From: Morella rubra
Lineage: Eukaryota; Streptophyta; Magnoliopsida; Fagales; Myricaceae
NCBI GenBank assembly: GCA_003952965.2
Contig: CM025851.1
Coordinates: forward strand, 18,854,439 to 18,918,438
Direction: 5' to 3'
Length of the DNA: 64,000 nt
A program made the position numbers and the translations under genes. Positions 17,597 to 29,775 of this stretch are shown in pieces. Below the pieces are notes generated by a model. The model was not told where the DNA came from and searched no databases. It saw nothing but the letters and a program-made list of their open reading frames with translations. The number at the start of each line of letters is the position of its first letter. Position 1 is the first letter of the stretch.

Positions 17597-18094
17597 ACCA
17601 TACCCCCTCCCCCTCACCCTTTCCGCCCTCACCATCTCAGCAACACTCGCCCACCGCGAACGAGAAACGACACAGTCACCACCAAAGACGTCAAAGGCCT
17701 CGGTCGCACCATCCTCACGGCTCTTAATTCCGGTCATCCCAACGCTACCGGCAACCCAATCCCAAAACAGCAAAAACATGGGAAACAGGAACAACAAAAG
17801 CGAAAACAAGAAGAAGATGATGATGACGAAGAAGAAGAAGAAGGCAGGCCGATGGCTTTAAGTGGGTCAGATGTGCTTTTGGCTCTGCAGAGAGCATCCG
17901 CCCAGAAAACCGAGATAAGTCGAAATAAGAAAACGAAGAAGAAAAAAGCGGTGTCATCCTCCTCTGTTGGCGCTCAAAGGGAAGAGGAAGAGGATGGTGG
18001 ACTGCAGTAAAGTAAGGCATTATGCATTAAGAGCGGGTGGGGTGGTGAGGATGAATTGGAGAAGCGTCTTCAGGAACTCTTGGAGACCCATTGA
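17597..18094 (+). pseudogene. Small Lys/Glu-rich protein, frame interrupted
   Basis: An open frame runs from 17597 through an acidic run (17825-17842) to MALSGSDVLLALQRASAQKT at 17852. A Lys-rich nuclear-type run follows, then TAA at 18009-18011. In the same frame after the stop it reads ALCIKSGWGGEDELEKRLQE and ends at TGA 18092-18094. Between the two parts the plus-one frame reads VDCSKVR, which would join them naturally, so two small compensating indels probably disrupt one gene. I recall small plant proteins of unknown function with a similar C-terminal LEKRLQELL helix, but cannot name the family. Sequencing error is an alternative to a true pseudogene. The start codon is undecided: ATG 17852 or one further upstream. 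Confidence 0.4.
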
Positions 18095-19291
18095 GATTTT
18101 GAGGGATTTGTCTTTCAATCGATTGTAAAATTACTTGGTTTGTCAAATTCCACTACTGGGTTTTCTTCGTGGGTTTGTTGGCTATCGTGAATTGTAAGAG
18201 ACCATTTTCTTTTGGTTTCATCTGAATATATTTGCACACATATGACAAAGATTACAATTATTTTAATGACCCGGTTGCTTGTATAATCTATCTTCTGTTT
18301 GGTTGATAAGAAAGTAAGGGAAGTGGAATTCAATTTCCTTTTTCTTGTCCTTTTCACAAGTTTTCGTGTCTTGGGGGGGCGCTCTCTTGTTCCATGGATG
18401 CAAAGTCATATCAGTTCTTTGTTTTTCACGGTCTGCAATAAGAAAAGCTCCCATGGATGGAATGCCAATTCGCGAATTCGCGGGATATTATTATGGATTC
18501 TGTTTCTTCTGCCATGATTTGTTCTTTTGATCAAGAAGCTAGCAATTCCTCCAACCTTGTTACATTCACGTGGTACAATGCCAATTGGGTGTCAAGGTTT
18601 CTTATCCTGTAGACGTTATACGTGCGATCTGCTGTAATCACTAATCTATATGCTATTCGTGTCAGCCGCCGTAATGCACTTGTCTATCCATGTAGGCCAC
18701 ATATGTACAGGAAGAGACATATTCCCTATCGCTCGTTTGGTTCACGTCACCTAACTAAATACCCGTGTCGCTAAAAATGTTGCCTGCCCTCTTTCAAATG
18801 GAGAGACATATTCCCTTCCTGATTTCCTTCTGAAAGAAAAACTATGCACCTGAGTTTCTATGCTCCATTAAACATTGGTCTAGCATAATCATTTGGCATT
18901 TAATAGATTCAATTGTGTCAGCCGTGAAATGCAGAAATTACATGGATAAATTGAGTTGAACCCCCGCAAAAGGGTGGGGGGGGGGGTTCAACAGCTCTGG
19001 CCACAGAGTCAACATTTTTCAGCTCTCAACAAAAAATGCCAATAAAATGCATTACACGCAGGAAAGTTAGTACATCCGAAACAAAATACTCGAAGTGTCA
19101 ACAATCAACTGACAGCACTGGCACCAATATCTATCAGATACTTCACCTCCTAATTCTAACACAATTTTTTTCTTAATCTATTTCCTTTTTGCCTGAGGGG
19201 TCGGGGGTGTTATTACCTTTCATGTAACTCTAGTCCTTCAACTACAACATTTTGCATTTCCAAAACAACCACGTCTCCCCTGTCTCTACCA
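18095..19291. other. Spacer between convergent genes
   Basis: No gene recognised. Its right part should hold the 3' UTR of the minus-strand hnRNP Q-like gene; a run of 11 G lies near 18978-18988. Confidence 0.4.
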
Positions 19292-22200
19292 CTAATAGGG
19301 TCGGTACCTCCTGCTACGATTGCCTTCATCGCTGCCACTACCTCCTGCCCGACCTGGCGGCCCGCTTGGAGCATTGCTCCGATCAATTCTACGAGGCCGA
19401 GGGGGTGGTATCTGTACGCCAGGCTGCTGACTGCAAAAAACCAGAAGACAGTAAATTGTTTAAATCCTCGACATGATTAGAAAAATTCAAAACAACTTTT
19501 TGAATTAAGTAGATCTTACAGAACATAGCCAATTCGACCATCTGGTAAAACCATTGGAACCATGTGCATTCCTGCCGGCATTGGACCCCTACCATATATC
19601 ACTGGCTGTACAAGGGAGCAAATCATCAGATGGTATTCAACCAGTATTAAGCTATTTGAAGACACATACAAAACCACGCATGTACCTGCTGAAAACTAGT
19701 GGGAACAGCCCCTAGAGAGCCATACTGGTTACCAGGAAAACCACCGTACCCAGAATGTGGAAGATGATTGGGGTGAGGCACAGTATTATATGGATAAGCA
19801 CCTTCAAATTTTTTGTCTGTCTGAGGTTTAGCAAGTACAACCTCCAATGCTTGGCCTGCCGTTCAGTCCATTTGAACAAATTACTGGTGGATTAAAATCA
19901 GTGCAAAAAGCAACAGAAAGTCGAAAGACCAGTTCATTGCATAAGTCATAACTTATCAGAATGTCACAACTACATCCAACTAAGACGAGGTGAAAGAGAG
20001 AGAGAGAGAGAGGGAGGAAGGGAAGGGGGGGGGGGGGGGGGGGGGGGGGAGGGGGAAGAAGAGTGAACCCGCCTTCATTAGTTCTGTGACACCAACCACT
20101 ATACCTCTGCCATAACCATCGAACCATCGTAATATTCCCATTCCTTTTATTTAAACTAATATCGATACGCACAAGCTTCCCTACACTGTAATTTCTCATT
20201 ACAGTACTCAGTCCAAGGAATTACCATAATAATGGAAGTTACATTTTCTACTTTACAAAAGGGAAGAACCCTAAGAGCCAACACTTAAACCATGAGAAGG
20301 GCATTAGGTTTAATCATTCCATTCATGTACCAAAAGCAAGAAAGCATCACATTCATGTTGAAACTTGTGATGCAATCAACCCTTCAATTATGTTAAGTAC
20401 AATGACCCTCCCGTATTCCTGGAGATATTTTACCAATGATTTCAATGTCTACATTTTATATTTACCACAATATATAAAAGCTTTCTTCAGAAGGTCTCTG
20501 AATCGGTCCAAATTTTTTTGACACTGATCACTATGTCTTCAAATAAAAATCAGCTACTTGCCCAGAAAAATAAAAATCAGCTGTATGAACGCACTTTAAA
20601 AGAGAAATCCCACTGTGTACCAATATTTCCTAGGTTTAATATATCATAGACAAGATGCCTTTGAAATTCCCCAAACAGCACCCAAATATGTATTGGACCA
20701 GTACCATCAATTTCATATTTCTCTGTATCTTTAACAGCCTTCAATGCACTTGACCTTTCTGCAAAATGGATGAACCCAAAATCCCGTTTGCCACCAGCCT
20801 TGCCAGGTGGCATAACCACTTTTGTCACTTCCCCGTGTCGCTGAAACAGTTCCTTCAGTTTTTCATTACTAGTGTTCTCGGGAATGTTTTTTACATAAAG
20901 AGCCTTTACCTGAGAATACCAAAACAAAAGAAACTGTCTTGTAAGACCATAAGCTTATAATTTTTCAGGTAGCAATACGCCTTGAAAGGCAGAATAAGTC
21001 TCCAAAACCTTTACACAGAAGTGCATGTAGCATTTTATATCTCTAATTCCACAGAAATAGTGGGACTATCAACCATAGTTTTTTCCCTAATAGTTTGTAA
21101 GCAATTTAAGAAATACAAGTTAAAGCTTATTTTGGGCTAATACATCAACAAAATTCCACAGGGGTTTAACATTTCCATGAAATAAATAATCTGCAGGATA
21201 GAACTATTATTCTTCACGGAAGCCCGTACATCATCCTTAGCATTGAGATATCTAGGTAACTGGAACTTGAGACCAGGGTCAACTAGGTCAAGCAAAGTTG
21301 TATGGATCATTGAAGAATATGTAAAGCGTATTAGCGCAGTGTCAGATGCAGCCAAACCATTCTCTTAGACAATCCTAAAAGGATTCTTTAGGTTAATTGC
21401 ATTCTCTCAAGCATGCATTAACATTTTAAAGATATAGAATGTATGAGTTAAGCATGAGATACTAATAACTGAAGGAAAATGATAGGAATAATATAATTGA
21501 GATTATGGTCAAAATCATTGGATGCTAAATTGCCTATTTAGATCACCTCGTACATTTACAGGCCCTGCCATACACGTGCACAAATGAATACACAAAAGAA
21601 TATTGTTTGGAATTAAAGGAAGTCAATTTTCACACTTCTATATTATGAATCCCAAAAACGTACCAGACCTTGTATAGAAGATCTTGACCTACCAGGGTTA
21701 TTTCAAGCACACTTATCTAGCTTACTGCTCAGTTCTTTAACATCTTGAAAAGGTATGAACTATGAAGCACAGAAGTCAAATAATAAGTTCTTTACCCCCC
21801 CCCCCCCCCCCCAAAAAAAAAAAACCCAACTCCTGCCCCAAACCCATGCCAAGGAAAAGAGAATAAGTCAAATAACATGTTAATCAGCATTTCAGCTCCA
21901 GTTAAAGTTAACCAGAAATATTTTGAGGAATTCTGATTATAGCATTTACCGATTTACCTGAGAAGCAGCGGAATGATCAGGTGCACTCTTGGGATCAGCC
22001 CAGGTGACAGTTGGGTTATTTCCGTCCAACTTGAAATTTGCATTTGACATTTTCTGCCTTGAATAATCGGCACAAGCATTATTGTAATATAGAACAAAAG
22101 CAAAACCACGATTTCTGCTTGGATTTTGAGGATCCTGAAAATAGCAAAAGCAGGGTTACTCCCTAGGTAAGCATTTATTACCATCCTCTCTCACAATAAA

Positions 22201-23108
22201 GTCAAAGCAATGTTCAATTTGAAACCCCACCTTTATAAGCTCAATGTTTTCAATTCCAGGGCCAACCTCCTCAATGACTTTTCTAAACTCATCCTCTGTC
22301 CAGCTCTTTGGAACATTCCCAATGAATAATCTGTGCTTAGTCTCAGACAGTGAACACCTCAAGTTTTTACCCTGTAATGGTAACGCATATCAAAGAATAC
22401 CATCAAGCAACAACAGTCTAGTAAAAGGAATGTATACATTTATCTACATTTTAAACTAAGCACCGTGATTACCTTGAAGTCTTTGTTATGTATCTCTTCA
22501 ATGGCCTTTTGTGCAACCTCTTTTGTTTTAAATGCTATGAAAGCATAACCCCTGGCATCACCAGTTTCCTTATCTTTCATCAATCTCACCTAAAAAACAA
22601 CAAACCCTGATTAAAATACCCATTGGGAAAAAAGAAGGGAAAAGAGAGGGGGGGAAGATGTCAGGAGAACAAAGGATACAGTTCAAACCTCAAGAATTTC
22701 GCCTATTGGCTCACAGAGGTCCCTCAAATCCTCTTCTCGGGCATCTCGAGGAAGCCCCCCAATAAAAACTTCTGATCCATGGGGAGGAAGGGCAAGAAGC
22801 TCAGCATGCTTCTCCTTCTCCTCCTCGTTAACAAAAGCTGTTGGCCTTTTTTCATCTTCCACAGATTCAGCGGCAATGTGGCTTCTTTCCACTTCTGGTG
22901 ATTGGTCTTTCCCACTGGGCTCAGTTATAGAGTCCTCATGTACTTCTTCAACGTTCTCTTCAACATTATCGTATCCGCCTCCATCTGCTCCATCATCGTC
23001 AATCTGTTCTTCAACATCATCATCTATCTGTTCTTCACCATCATCATCTTCCATGTAATTGTCCTCATCGAGATCAACGCGCTCTTCAACTTCTGTGCCT
23101 TCTGTCAT
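19292..23108 (-). CDS. LIF2: hnRNP Q-like protein with three RRMs, LIF2-like, 8 coding exons, 484 aa
   Basis: Nuclear RNA-binding protein. The Arabidopsis relative LIF2 binds LHP1 and tunes Polycomb-controlled genes such as flowering regulators. Coding exons in transcript order: 23108-22689, 22589-22473, 22371-22231, 22134-21958, 20909-20705, 19855-19686, 19605-19520 and 19430-19292 (1455 bases with stop). An acidic N-terminal region (about residues 10-60) precedes RRM1 (about 112-188; RNP2 VFIGGL, RNP1 RGYAFIAF), RRM2 (about 192-272; RNP1 RGFAFVLY) and RRM3 (about 288-360; RNP1 RDFGFIHF). The tail carries PMPAGMHMVPMVLPDGRIGY and ends in RSRRYRPY, both features of the LIF2/hnRNP Q type. All splice phases close, so the gene looks intact. 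Whether it is the LIF2 orthologue or a close paralogue cannot be settled here. Confidence 0.93.
20025..20049. repeat. Poly-G/poly-C run in an intron of the hnRNP Q-like gene
   Basis: 25 consecutive G on the plus strand, preceded by a GA repeat (19994-20012). In the transcript this is a C-run in the intron between RRM3 and the tail exon. Length is likely unreliable in assembly. Confidence 0.9.
21795..21824. repeat. C18-A12 homopolymer tract, intronic
   Basis: 18 C followed by 12 A on the plus strand, inside the 1.05-kb intron 20910-21957. The transcript strand reads T-run then G-run. Confidence 0.9.
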
Positions 23109-24330
23109 ATCTCCTTCACGTCCTAGACTTTTTCATCCAATTACTAATCAGCATGAATTATCTGCAGTCTCCCATGGTATTTACAAAGACCCGTAAGAAT
23201 TTGCACAGTTTTCGCAATAATGATAATGGGGGCAGGAAAGAGAAATCAAAAGCCAAGAGCCTTCCATGATCAACAAAATATTTTTTCAGTAATTTTGAGG
23301 TCACAATACATGGAAAATGATGAAGTAACAAAGACTACAACTGTGACCAAGAGGCCCAACTAGAAGCAGATCGCAATTTTACCAAGTACCCCAGTGCTAC
23401 ATGAGTGAAATTACCTATTTGGCTGCTACAACTGCAACTCCAACCAAACTTCATTTCATCCGAACTTCGCAACCAATTGCTAGCACAAAAAGCTGTCGGC
23501 AAAATAAGCCGAAAATCGTGGACATACGAAATATTTTCTTTTTCTTTGAAAACTTCAATCTTTTTGTTGATCTTTGCCGGTAGTTTTAATTCTGTTGCCC
23601 CTAACAACTAAGTTTAATTAGATATAAACACGAGATAGAATCCGCCTATATGCATACATTTGCGTCAGTGAGTCTTAAACCATTGTTAAGTTTAAAGGGG
23701 AAATAACTCTAACCCTCAATTGCAAATACTCGAAAGACATAACCAACTCCGTTCACCACTTGATTGGAGGAAAAGTAAGACACTGTAACAACAGGAAATC
23801 GGAAAAAAGACAAGGATACAACAAGAACACAAATATGATGCCCTATCGAGGAAGAACACTCACATATAGGACATGAGACAGCAAATCCAAAACCAGACAT
23901 AAGGGCAGATTGAGCTGTAACCAGCGAACAGAACCCACAAAAATTCATGCTATTTTCTGAGACCGCAAATGAACACATAGAAATGGGAGAGATTTGTAGG
24001 ATTTGAGCGATGACAACAAGCAGAAGAGAATATAGAACAAATGGGGGCCAATTTTGGCACCCAACATTCAAAGCCGAAAATGAAAGGAACAGAAAGTGAG
24101 TCTTGCATACCAGTGGGGATTTGAGATTTTGTGTTTTGCTTTCGGGGGTCTGAGTGTAGAGCGAGGGTCGAATGGCGTGGCCGCGTGTTGTGGGTGGGTT
24201 TTATCCGACGACACAGACACCCCCCAAATGGGCTTTTCATCCTTTCCAGAAGCCCCTGTTTGAGATTCTGAGGTGGGATAAGGAGCGGCTGGGTTTAGCC
24301 CTAAGGGAGTTAATACCCACGCAGATCGTG
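23109..24330 (-). promoter_or_regulatory. 5' UTR, leader intron and promoter side of the hnRNP Q-like gene
   Basis: Directly upstream of the ATG the minus strand has an acceptor (AAAGTCTAG, exon resuming at 23122). About 1 kb upstream, at 24110, is a donor (CCCACTG|GTATGC). A 988-base leader intron (23123-24110) is therefore likely, as in many plant RNA-binding protein genes. Transcription should start somewhere in 24120-24330. No TATA box was identified. Confidence 0.5.
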
Positions 24331-24339
24331 CCACGTCAT

Positions 24340-26036
24340 GTAAATCTTGCTCTTTCTTTATTTTATTTTCTCCATGAGAAAAAGGGAATCAATACAATCT
24401 CAGCTCCTTGCCTTCCAGATATTTTACCATTTTCCATATAAAATTCAGATTTTTCACAGATTTAATTGTACATAGCACTGCAAAAAGTTAAACGTCCACA
24501 TTTAATATTCTAAATTGTGACATTCTAATTATTTGACCAACTAGGATTTTGTTTACAAATTAGATGATAGGATTTTAATGCCACAGATAGGGGTGTATAA
24601 AGGAACCCGCGTTGTTGCTTCCACCACCACCTGTACCAGTGGCGGTTCTGAATTCGTCTTGAGGCGATGCTTTTGCATGGTTGCCATCTCACACAAACAA
24701 CAACTGCAACACTTCTCTCCTCTTTGATCCTTTCTCTCTTCGTTATTCCTTTCTCTGTAACTCCTCCATCTTAGGGCTTATTAACGGTGGAGCTGGTGTT
24801 GTTTTGGCCAAAATTAACATTGAAAACCGGTATGGCCGGTTACCATTTTTGGACACCGACACCAGCAGGCAACAATAACCAGCCTTGTTAGTGTCGGTTT
24901 TATCGATAATCGGCACATTGAGTAAACGTTTGGGTCGGGCCCTATTGGGCTTTTTTTCAAATTTAATGAAGTTTTAATGATTTTTTTGCTTTTATGGGCT
25001 GTTTTTTGGGCCTTTATGGAGCAGCTATTGGGGCATTTTTGTGCCCATTTCAAGCCTATTCTTAGATCTTTTGGAGCTTATTTGTTGGGCCTTTTTTAGG
25101 GCTCCGAATTTGCCCTATTTTGAGTCCAACAATAATAATTTAACATTGTTTAATTTATTTTTATACACATTTACATAGTACAAAAATATTGAAGGCCATT
25201 TCTTTTAACATTTACATGCCAAAAAAATATCCAACCTTTACATACCAAAAATACAGTAGAAATGTAGGTCATTTTATCAAGTTCACATTGTCCTCTATAA
25301 TCAAATTAGACTATGATCATATTGGATTTGATAGTCACTTTGCTTTCCTTTCATATTCAAATTCAAAAAATACACAAAATATAACATATTTCATATTCCA
25401 CCATATCAAGTCAACAAAAGTCCAACTGTCCAAGTGTCCAACATAAGCAACATAAGTATCATAAGTAACATCAATCACAAGTATAACATAAACAACATAA
25501 GTAACATATGTCAATCAAAACAAGTCAAACAAAAGTAAATAATGCTTAATCCAAGCAAAGGAAAAAAAAAAAAACTAATGCATAATCCAACTAATCAAAC
25601 TAATCCGAATAGAAATAATCAAATTAATCCAAATAATCAATCAAAGGAAAAAAATCATCTATAGTGTATACCTCTTAATAAACTTATATGATACTAACCA
25701 AATAATCGTAGATTCACAGAGCTACTTATCGCAAGAAGTGATAAATCTCATCGCAAGAAGTTTGTTGCAACCATACAAAGTGGTTATGTGTCCATCGGAA
25801 TAACTTGGTTGAGACAAGTCTTTAGTCACCACAAAAAGGCCCATTGGTATCTTCCAATCAAATTTGTTGTTGGCAGGAGTGGTCAACCTTGCTCAAATGT
25901 TTACGCATTAATTCCGTTGCTATAGCTTCCCTTTCTTGATCACCATGAATATCATTATTGACAGAATGTAGCTATCGCTAAATATTGTCAACGAAGTGGA
26001 TTTTGTCGCTACAAATTCCTTTTCTTGAACACTTAT
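24340..26036. other. Spacer with possible hAT scrap
   Basis: AGGGGTGTATAAA near 24589 and a tract rich in ACCGG/GCCCTATTGGGC (24830-25090) recall one end of a plant hAT element, but no matching opposite end was found. The rest is AT-rich. No gene supported. Confidence 0.3.
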
Positions 26037-27295
26037 TGTCATGCCCCGTACTCCTATTAACCTCTAAGCTCTCTTTATAGTAATAAAATGCATAATTATA
26101 GCAAGATTACTGCACCAAAACAATCTTGATGTTCAAATGACCAAAATGGCCTTCTTGACTTAATGTGGAAAATTCAACAGGAAAGCAAATTAACCATAGA
26201 AAGATGTAGAAAGGTATCAAAAGTGGAAGATATAATTAGTTTTGAATAGAGAAATTAATAATCTAAAAATTTCTTTATGGCTTGAGTATTATCAAATTTG
26301 TATAGGTTGGAAATTAAACCTTAAAGTTCAAGACGTAAAAACCATATCTTAACTATTACAGCGTTCATAAAAAAAAGGGGGATAAATGCACTTTGTACCC
26401 TCTAATTTTGGGAGTCTTGACATTTTGCACCCCGATCTATTATTTTCGTCATATTGCACCCATTAACTATTGATTTCAGACACTTTGCACTCTTTGTTAA
26501 AATTTTCCGTCAATTTGGACAGAAATTTATTTTTTGGTCCTAAAAATTACAATTTTACCCTTATAAAATGATCATTGCTAAAAAAATTATAGAGACAAAA
26601 TTTCACATGTCAAAAAATCATTTTTCGTCTAAATTAACCGAAAATTTTAAGAAAGGGTGCAAAGTGTCTAAAATCAATAGTTGATAGGTGCAATGTGACA
26701 AAAATAATATATTGGGGTGCAAAGTGTCGGGACCTCCATAGTTGGAGGGTGCAAAGTGTATTTAACTAAAAAAAAAAAAACAGTTTGCATATCAAGTAAA
26801 TAAGTTTGAACGCTTTACAAAGGATCTCTACAAAAGCTGCTAGAAGATTTACAACAGCATGAGCTAAAACAAAGACTCTTATAATCCTTTTTAATTTGTT
26901 TAATAATTGAAAATAAAGTAGGTAATTAAATAAAATGAACTAAGCTTTTTATTGAGAGAAGGCCAAAGGTTAAAACTATGGACTATTAACAAAATAATGG
27001 GTCCATATGGCCTACTCCAAAAGCTACAAAAAATATATATAAGAGCTCCGAGCCAAAAAGCTACTACGAAAGTGAAATACACATTTAAGGTTTTAACCAT
27101 AATCTTTTATACTCTTCAAATCTTATTTACTAAATCAAAGAACCACATAAAACACCTTGATTTAATTTAATAAGAAAAGATATCAACAGGAAGTTATAAA
27201 TTATTTTCGCATTAAAATATTCTAATTTAATAAAAAATCAAGAAATTAACCTTAAATTATTATTAAATAATATTTAATAGAGACGGGGTATTACA
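26037..27295 (-). mobile_element. 3' LTR of an LTR retrotransposon (outer element)
   Basis: Read on the minus strand, the LTR starts TGTAATACCCCGTCTC at 27295 and ends GGGGCATGACA at 26037: TG...CA with short inverted ends. A purine tract precedes it at 27296-27310 (AAGGTGGGGGGGA on the minus strand). The part 26037-27037 aligns, apart from one insertion, with 34083-34633, which is followed by a primer-binding site. The two copies are thus 3' and 5' LTRs of one element. Copia or gypsy membership cannot be told because its pol is gone; the CCCCG-type ends are frequent in Ty3/gypsy. Confidence 0.75.
26380..26767. mobile_element. Foldback MITE nested in the 3' LTR
   Basis: This segment is absent from the sister LTR copy (34371-34390 holds the empty A-rich site), which defines it as an insertion of about 390 bp. 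Its arms of about 130 bases are inverted copies: AAATGCACTTTGTACCCTC on the left, GAGGGTGCAAAGTGTATTT on the right. Each arm itself repeats an ACTTTGCACCC-like motif three to four times at about 40- to 45-base spacing. Flanking A-runs hide the exact target duplication. Confidence 0.8.
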
Positions 27296-27823
27296 TCCCC
27301 CCCACCTTAAAAACAATTATGTCCTCGAAATTAGCCAGAAATATAAGATAAAAAATGAAGAACAAAAGTATTCAATAAAATATATATAGACTTACTAGAG
27401 ATTGGTGTCAACTTCATCATCCCTTAACGGACCTTTCCATTTGCCTCAAACTTCCAGATTGTTCATTTGGACTGATTAAATAAGGGTACCTTTCTTCAGA
27501 CTTGGTACTAATCCCTAAAGGTTTTATATCCTTGATCATCTCTTCCTCGACTATGATTAACTCCTCATGTTCAGACTCGCTATCCTCAAAATTATCATCT
27601 TACAATTAAAGATCCTCTAAGGGTCAGATCCAGGTCTAGATGCAAATCTCGATTCTTACAAATGGATCTACGCTTAGGCTTTGCAAATTTTTGCTTTAAC
27701 TCAAAGTTGCCACTCTTTTCCTCTTGTATTGGAAATTCATATCACAGATCTATATAAATCCTCGAGTATGTCAGAACCCTCAGAGATTTACTTGTAGCAT
27801 CCAATGCCCTCGATGATTCAAAC
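27296..27823 (-). mobile_element. PPT and 3' internal remnant of the outer LTR element
   Basis: Polypurine tract at 27296-27310 next to the LTR. The rest is degenerate internal sequence with many stops on the minus strand, bounded on the right by the inserted Sirevirus LTR. No domain recognised. Confidence 0.55.
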
Positions 27824-29141
27824 TGTGAGTTCGAAAATCAATCCAAGAGAGGGGGGGGGGGGGTGAATTGGGTTGATAAAAAATTTATCCCCTTTTTTTT
27901 TTAATAAAAACTCAGATTTGAAAAATATATCTTTGGTTTAGTAAATAAAATGCAAATTTGAATATCTTTAATGACAAGCATAAAGATAAACGACAAATAG
28001 TAAAGCAATAATGTCCAAATAACAAAAAATGAAGCAATAAGTACGAGAGTAGGGAAGAGAGATAACATCGCTATTTTTAGGCGGTTCAGCCAATACTTGC
28101 CTATGTCCACCCCAAGGCTATTGCCTTTTTTAGGCTTCTCTACCATAATCCAATAGTGTCTACAACTTAGCTTCCGGGTACTAAGTAACTGTTACAATAA
28201 TTTTTCTGAGCTCACTCTTCAACTCATCACAAATCTCAAAGCCAATGAGATTTCTTCTATCCTCAAGGGTAGGCCCAAGTATATCCCACACTCAAAGGTT
28301 TCTCAAAGTTTAATGAAAGGAATGAATAAACAATAGCTCTTTTAGCCAAATCCTCAATAAATGACTAAAACAAGATATGATGATGATGACAGCAATGGCA
28401 AACTAGATATTCTTGGAAAACAAGCAGCCTTTGTCTTTTGCATTTTTCTCTCACTTTTTGAAAGCTTGGTCGGCAATGATGATGTAGAAAGGCAAAAAGT
28501 GTGCAAAAGTCTTATTTTCTCTCTCCATAAGATTCCCTCTATAGGTCTTCAGTCTGAGGGATCTAGAGGGCTTTTTTGGAAAGTTGGAGAGGTGCCCTAA
28601 GTGCCACATTGTCTTGATTCGTGTGTTAAGCGTCGTTTTTTAAAAACAGCGTTTCCGCAATATGTGTCGACATATTCATCGAGTCTGGAAACCCGCAAGT
28701 GTCTGTGGCATGTGTCAACACTTCCTTCACCATGTGTCGACACCATCTTCACATGTCGTCACTTTGCTTCCCATGTGTCGACACCATCCACTTCTGTGCT
28801 ATGTGTTGTGTCGACACCATCGTAATAGTTCATACCATGTGTCGACACCATCAGGCAGATGGAGTTTTTCAATGCTTTTTGATATCCAACCTTCTTCATT
28901 TCAACGCGAAAACTCCTACAATGAAAAATATCATAGTTTAGGTGCAAGCCATGTGTTTAAATCAAATGTAGGGCATAAAGAATTAACGATAAAATTTAAA
29001 TACAATTGAGTACTCTTAATTGAATAGTGGATTGACAACCACATATTCTAAAAATACTCCAAAGCATTTTGTCATTTGTTATCATCAAAATCGAGTTAGA
29101 TAGCTCAAGATAAATCTTGGGCTAACAATCTCCCCCTTTTT
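27824..29141 (-). mobile_element. 3' LTR and PPT of a Sirevirus-type Ty1/copia element
   Basis: On the minus strand a purine tract AAAAAGGGGGAGAT (29128-29141) is followed by TGTTAG at 29127. The LTR runs 1304 bp to GAACTCACA at 27824. Near its end is a pyrimidine tract followed on the plus strand by GGTGAATTGGGTT, a pattern I associate with Sirevirus LTRs. The U3 part (28660-28860) holds five TGTCGACA palindromes. The plus-strand LTR at 36723-37844 shares both ends (TGTTAG...GACTCACA). Confidence 0.75.
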
Positions 29142-29775
29142 GATGATGTTAAATACCTTTTTTAAAGATCTTTGCAATAAAAACAAAAAGCTCCCCCTGA
29201 GAACAAGTGGAGGTTTTTCAAAATAGTTTGTTGCAAAGGGCTTTGGATTTTTAGAAAATTTTGCAAGAGTCTCCTTTGTATTAGAGGTTTCCAAAAATTA
29301 TAAACCTGTTAGAAACACTTCTATATCATCCTCCAAACTTCTCAAACTCCATAGAATGATTTCAGATCACAAACACTTCAATCTTCTTGAATATTAAAGG
29401 AGTTTAGAGTTTTAGTAATACTACCTCGTAGTCAATGATGAAGCTTTGCAAATAAGAGAGAATAAGATACCATTTTCAATCAGAGTGAAGTAAGGATAGA
29501 AAGAATTAACACAAAACTCATCCAAAACAAGCAATTATATATCAATCAGAGTCAAACAATTACAAAGATATATGAAAATGCAATGGAATATTTTCTCTAC
29601 GTAAAGGAGTACGATAATATTACATATATTTCTCTCCCTTTGGCATCATCAAAAAGAAAGGGAGGAAAGGGTAAAGTAAATGTAAAGGGTAATGGCTAAG
29701 CTATACAGAGCAATGACCAGGGCCAATCCGATACTTACGAAGGAAGGCAGTCCAAGAGCGACTGAACCATTTGAC

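Noticed and set aside
17435-18020. Minus-strand hydrophobic open frames opposite the small charged gene
   Set aside because: They mirror the Lys/Glu-rich codons of the plus strand (AAG/GAA read backwards as Phe/Leu/Ser) and are not independent genes.
22876-23126. Plus-strand frames opposite the first coding exon of the hnRNP Q-like gene
   Set aside because: Their Ser/Ile/Phe runs are the complement of the acidic GAT/GAA stretch of the real exon.
28660-28870. CRISPR-like spaced repeat
   Set aside because: The short palindromes are irregularly spaced within an LTR of a plant genome; there is no repeat-spacer structure.
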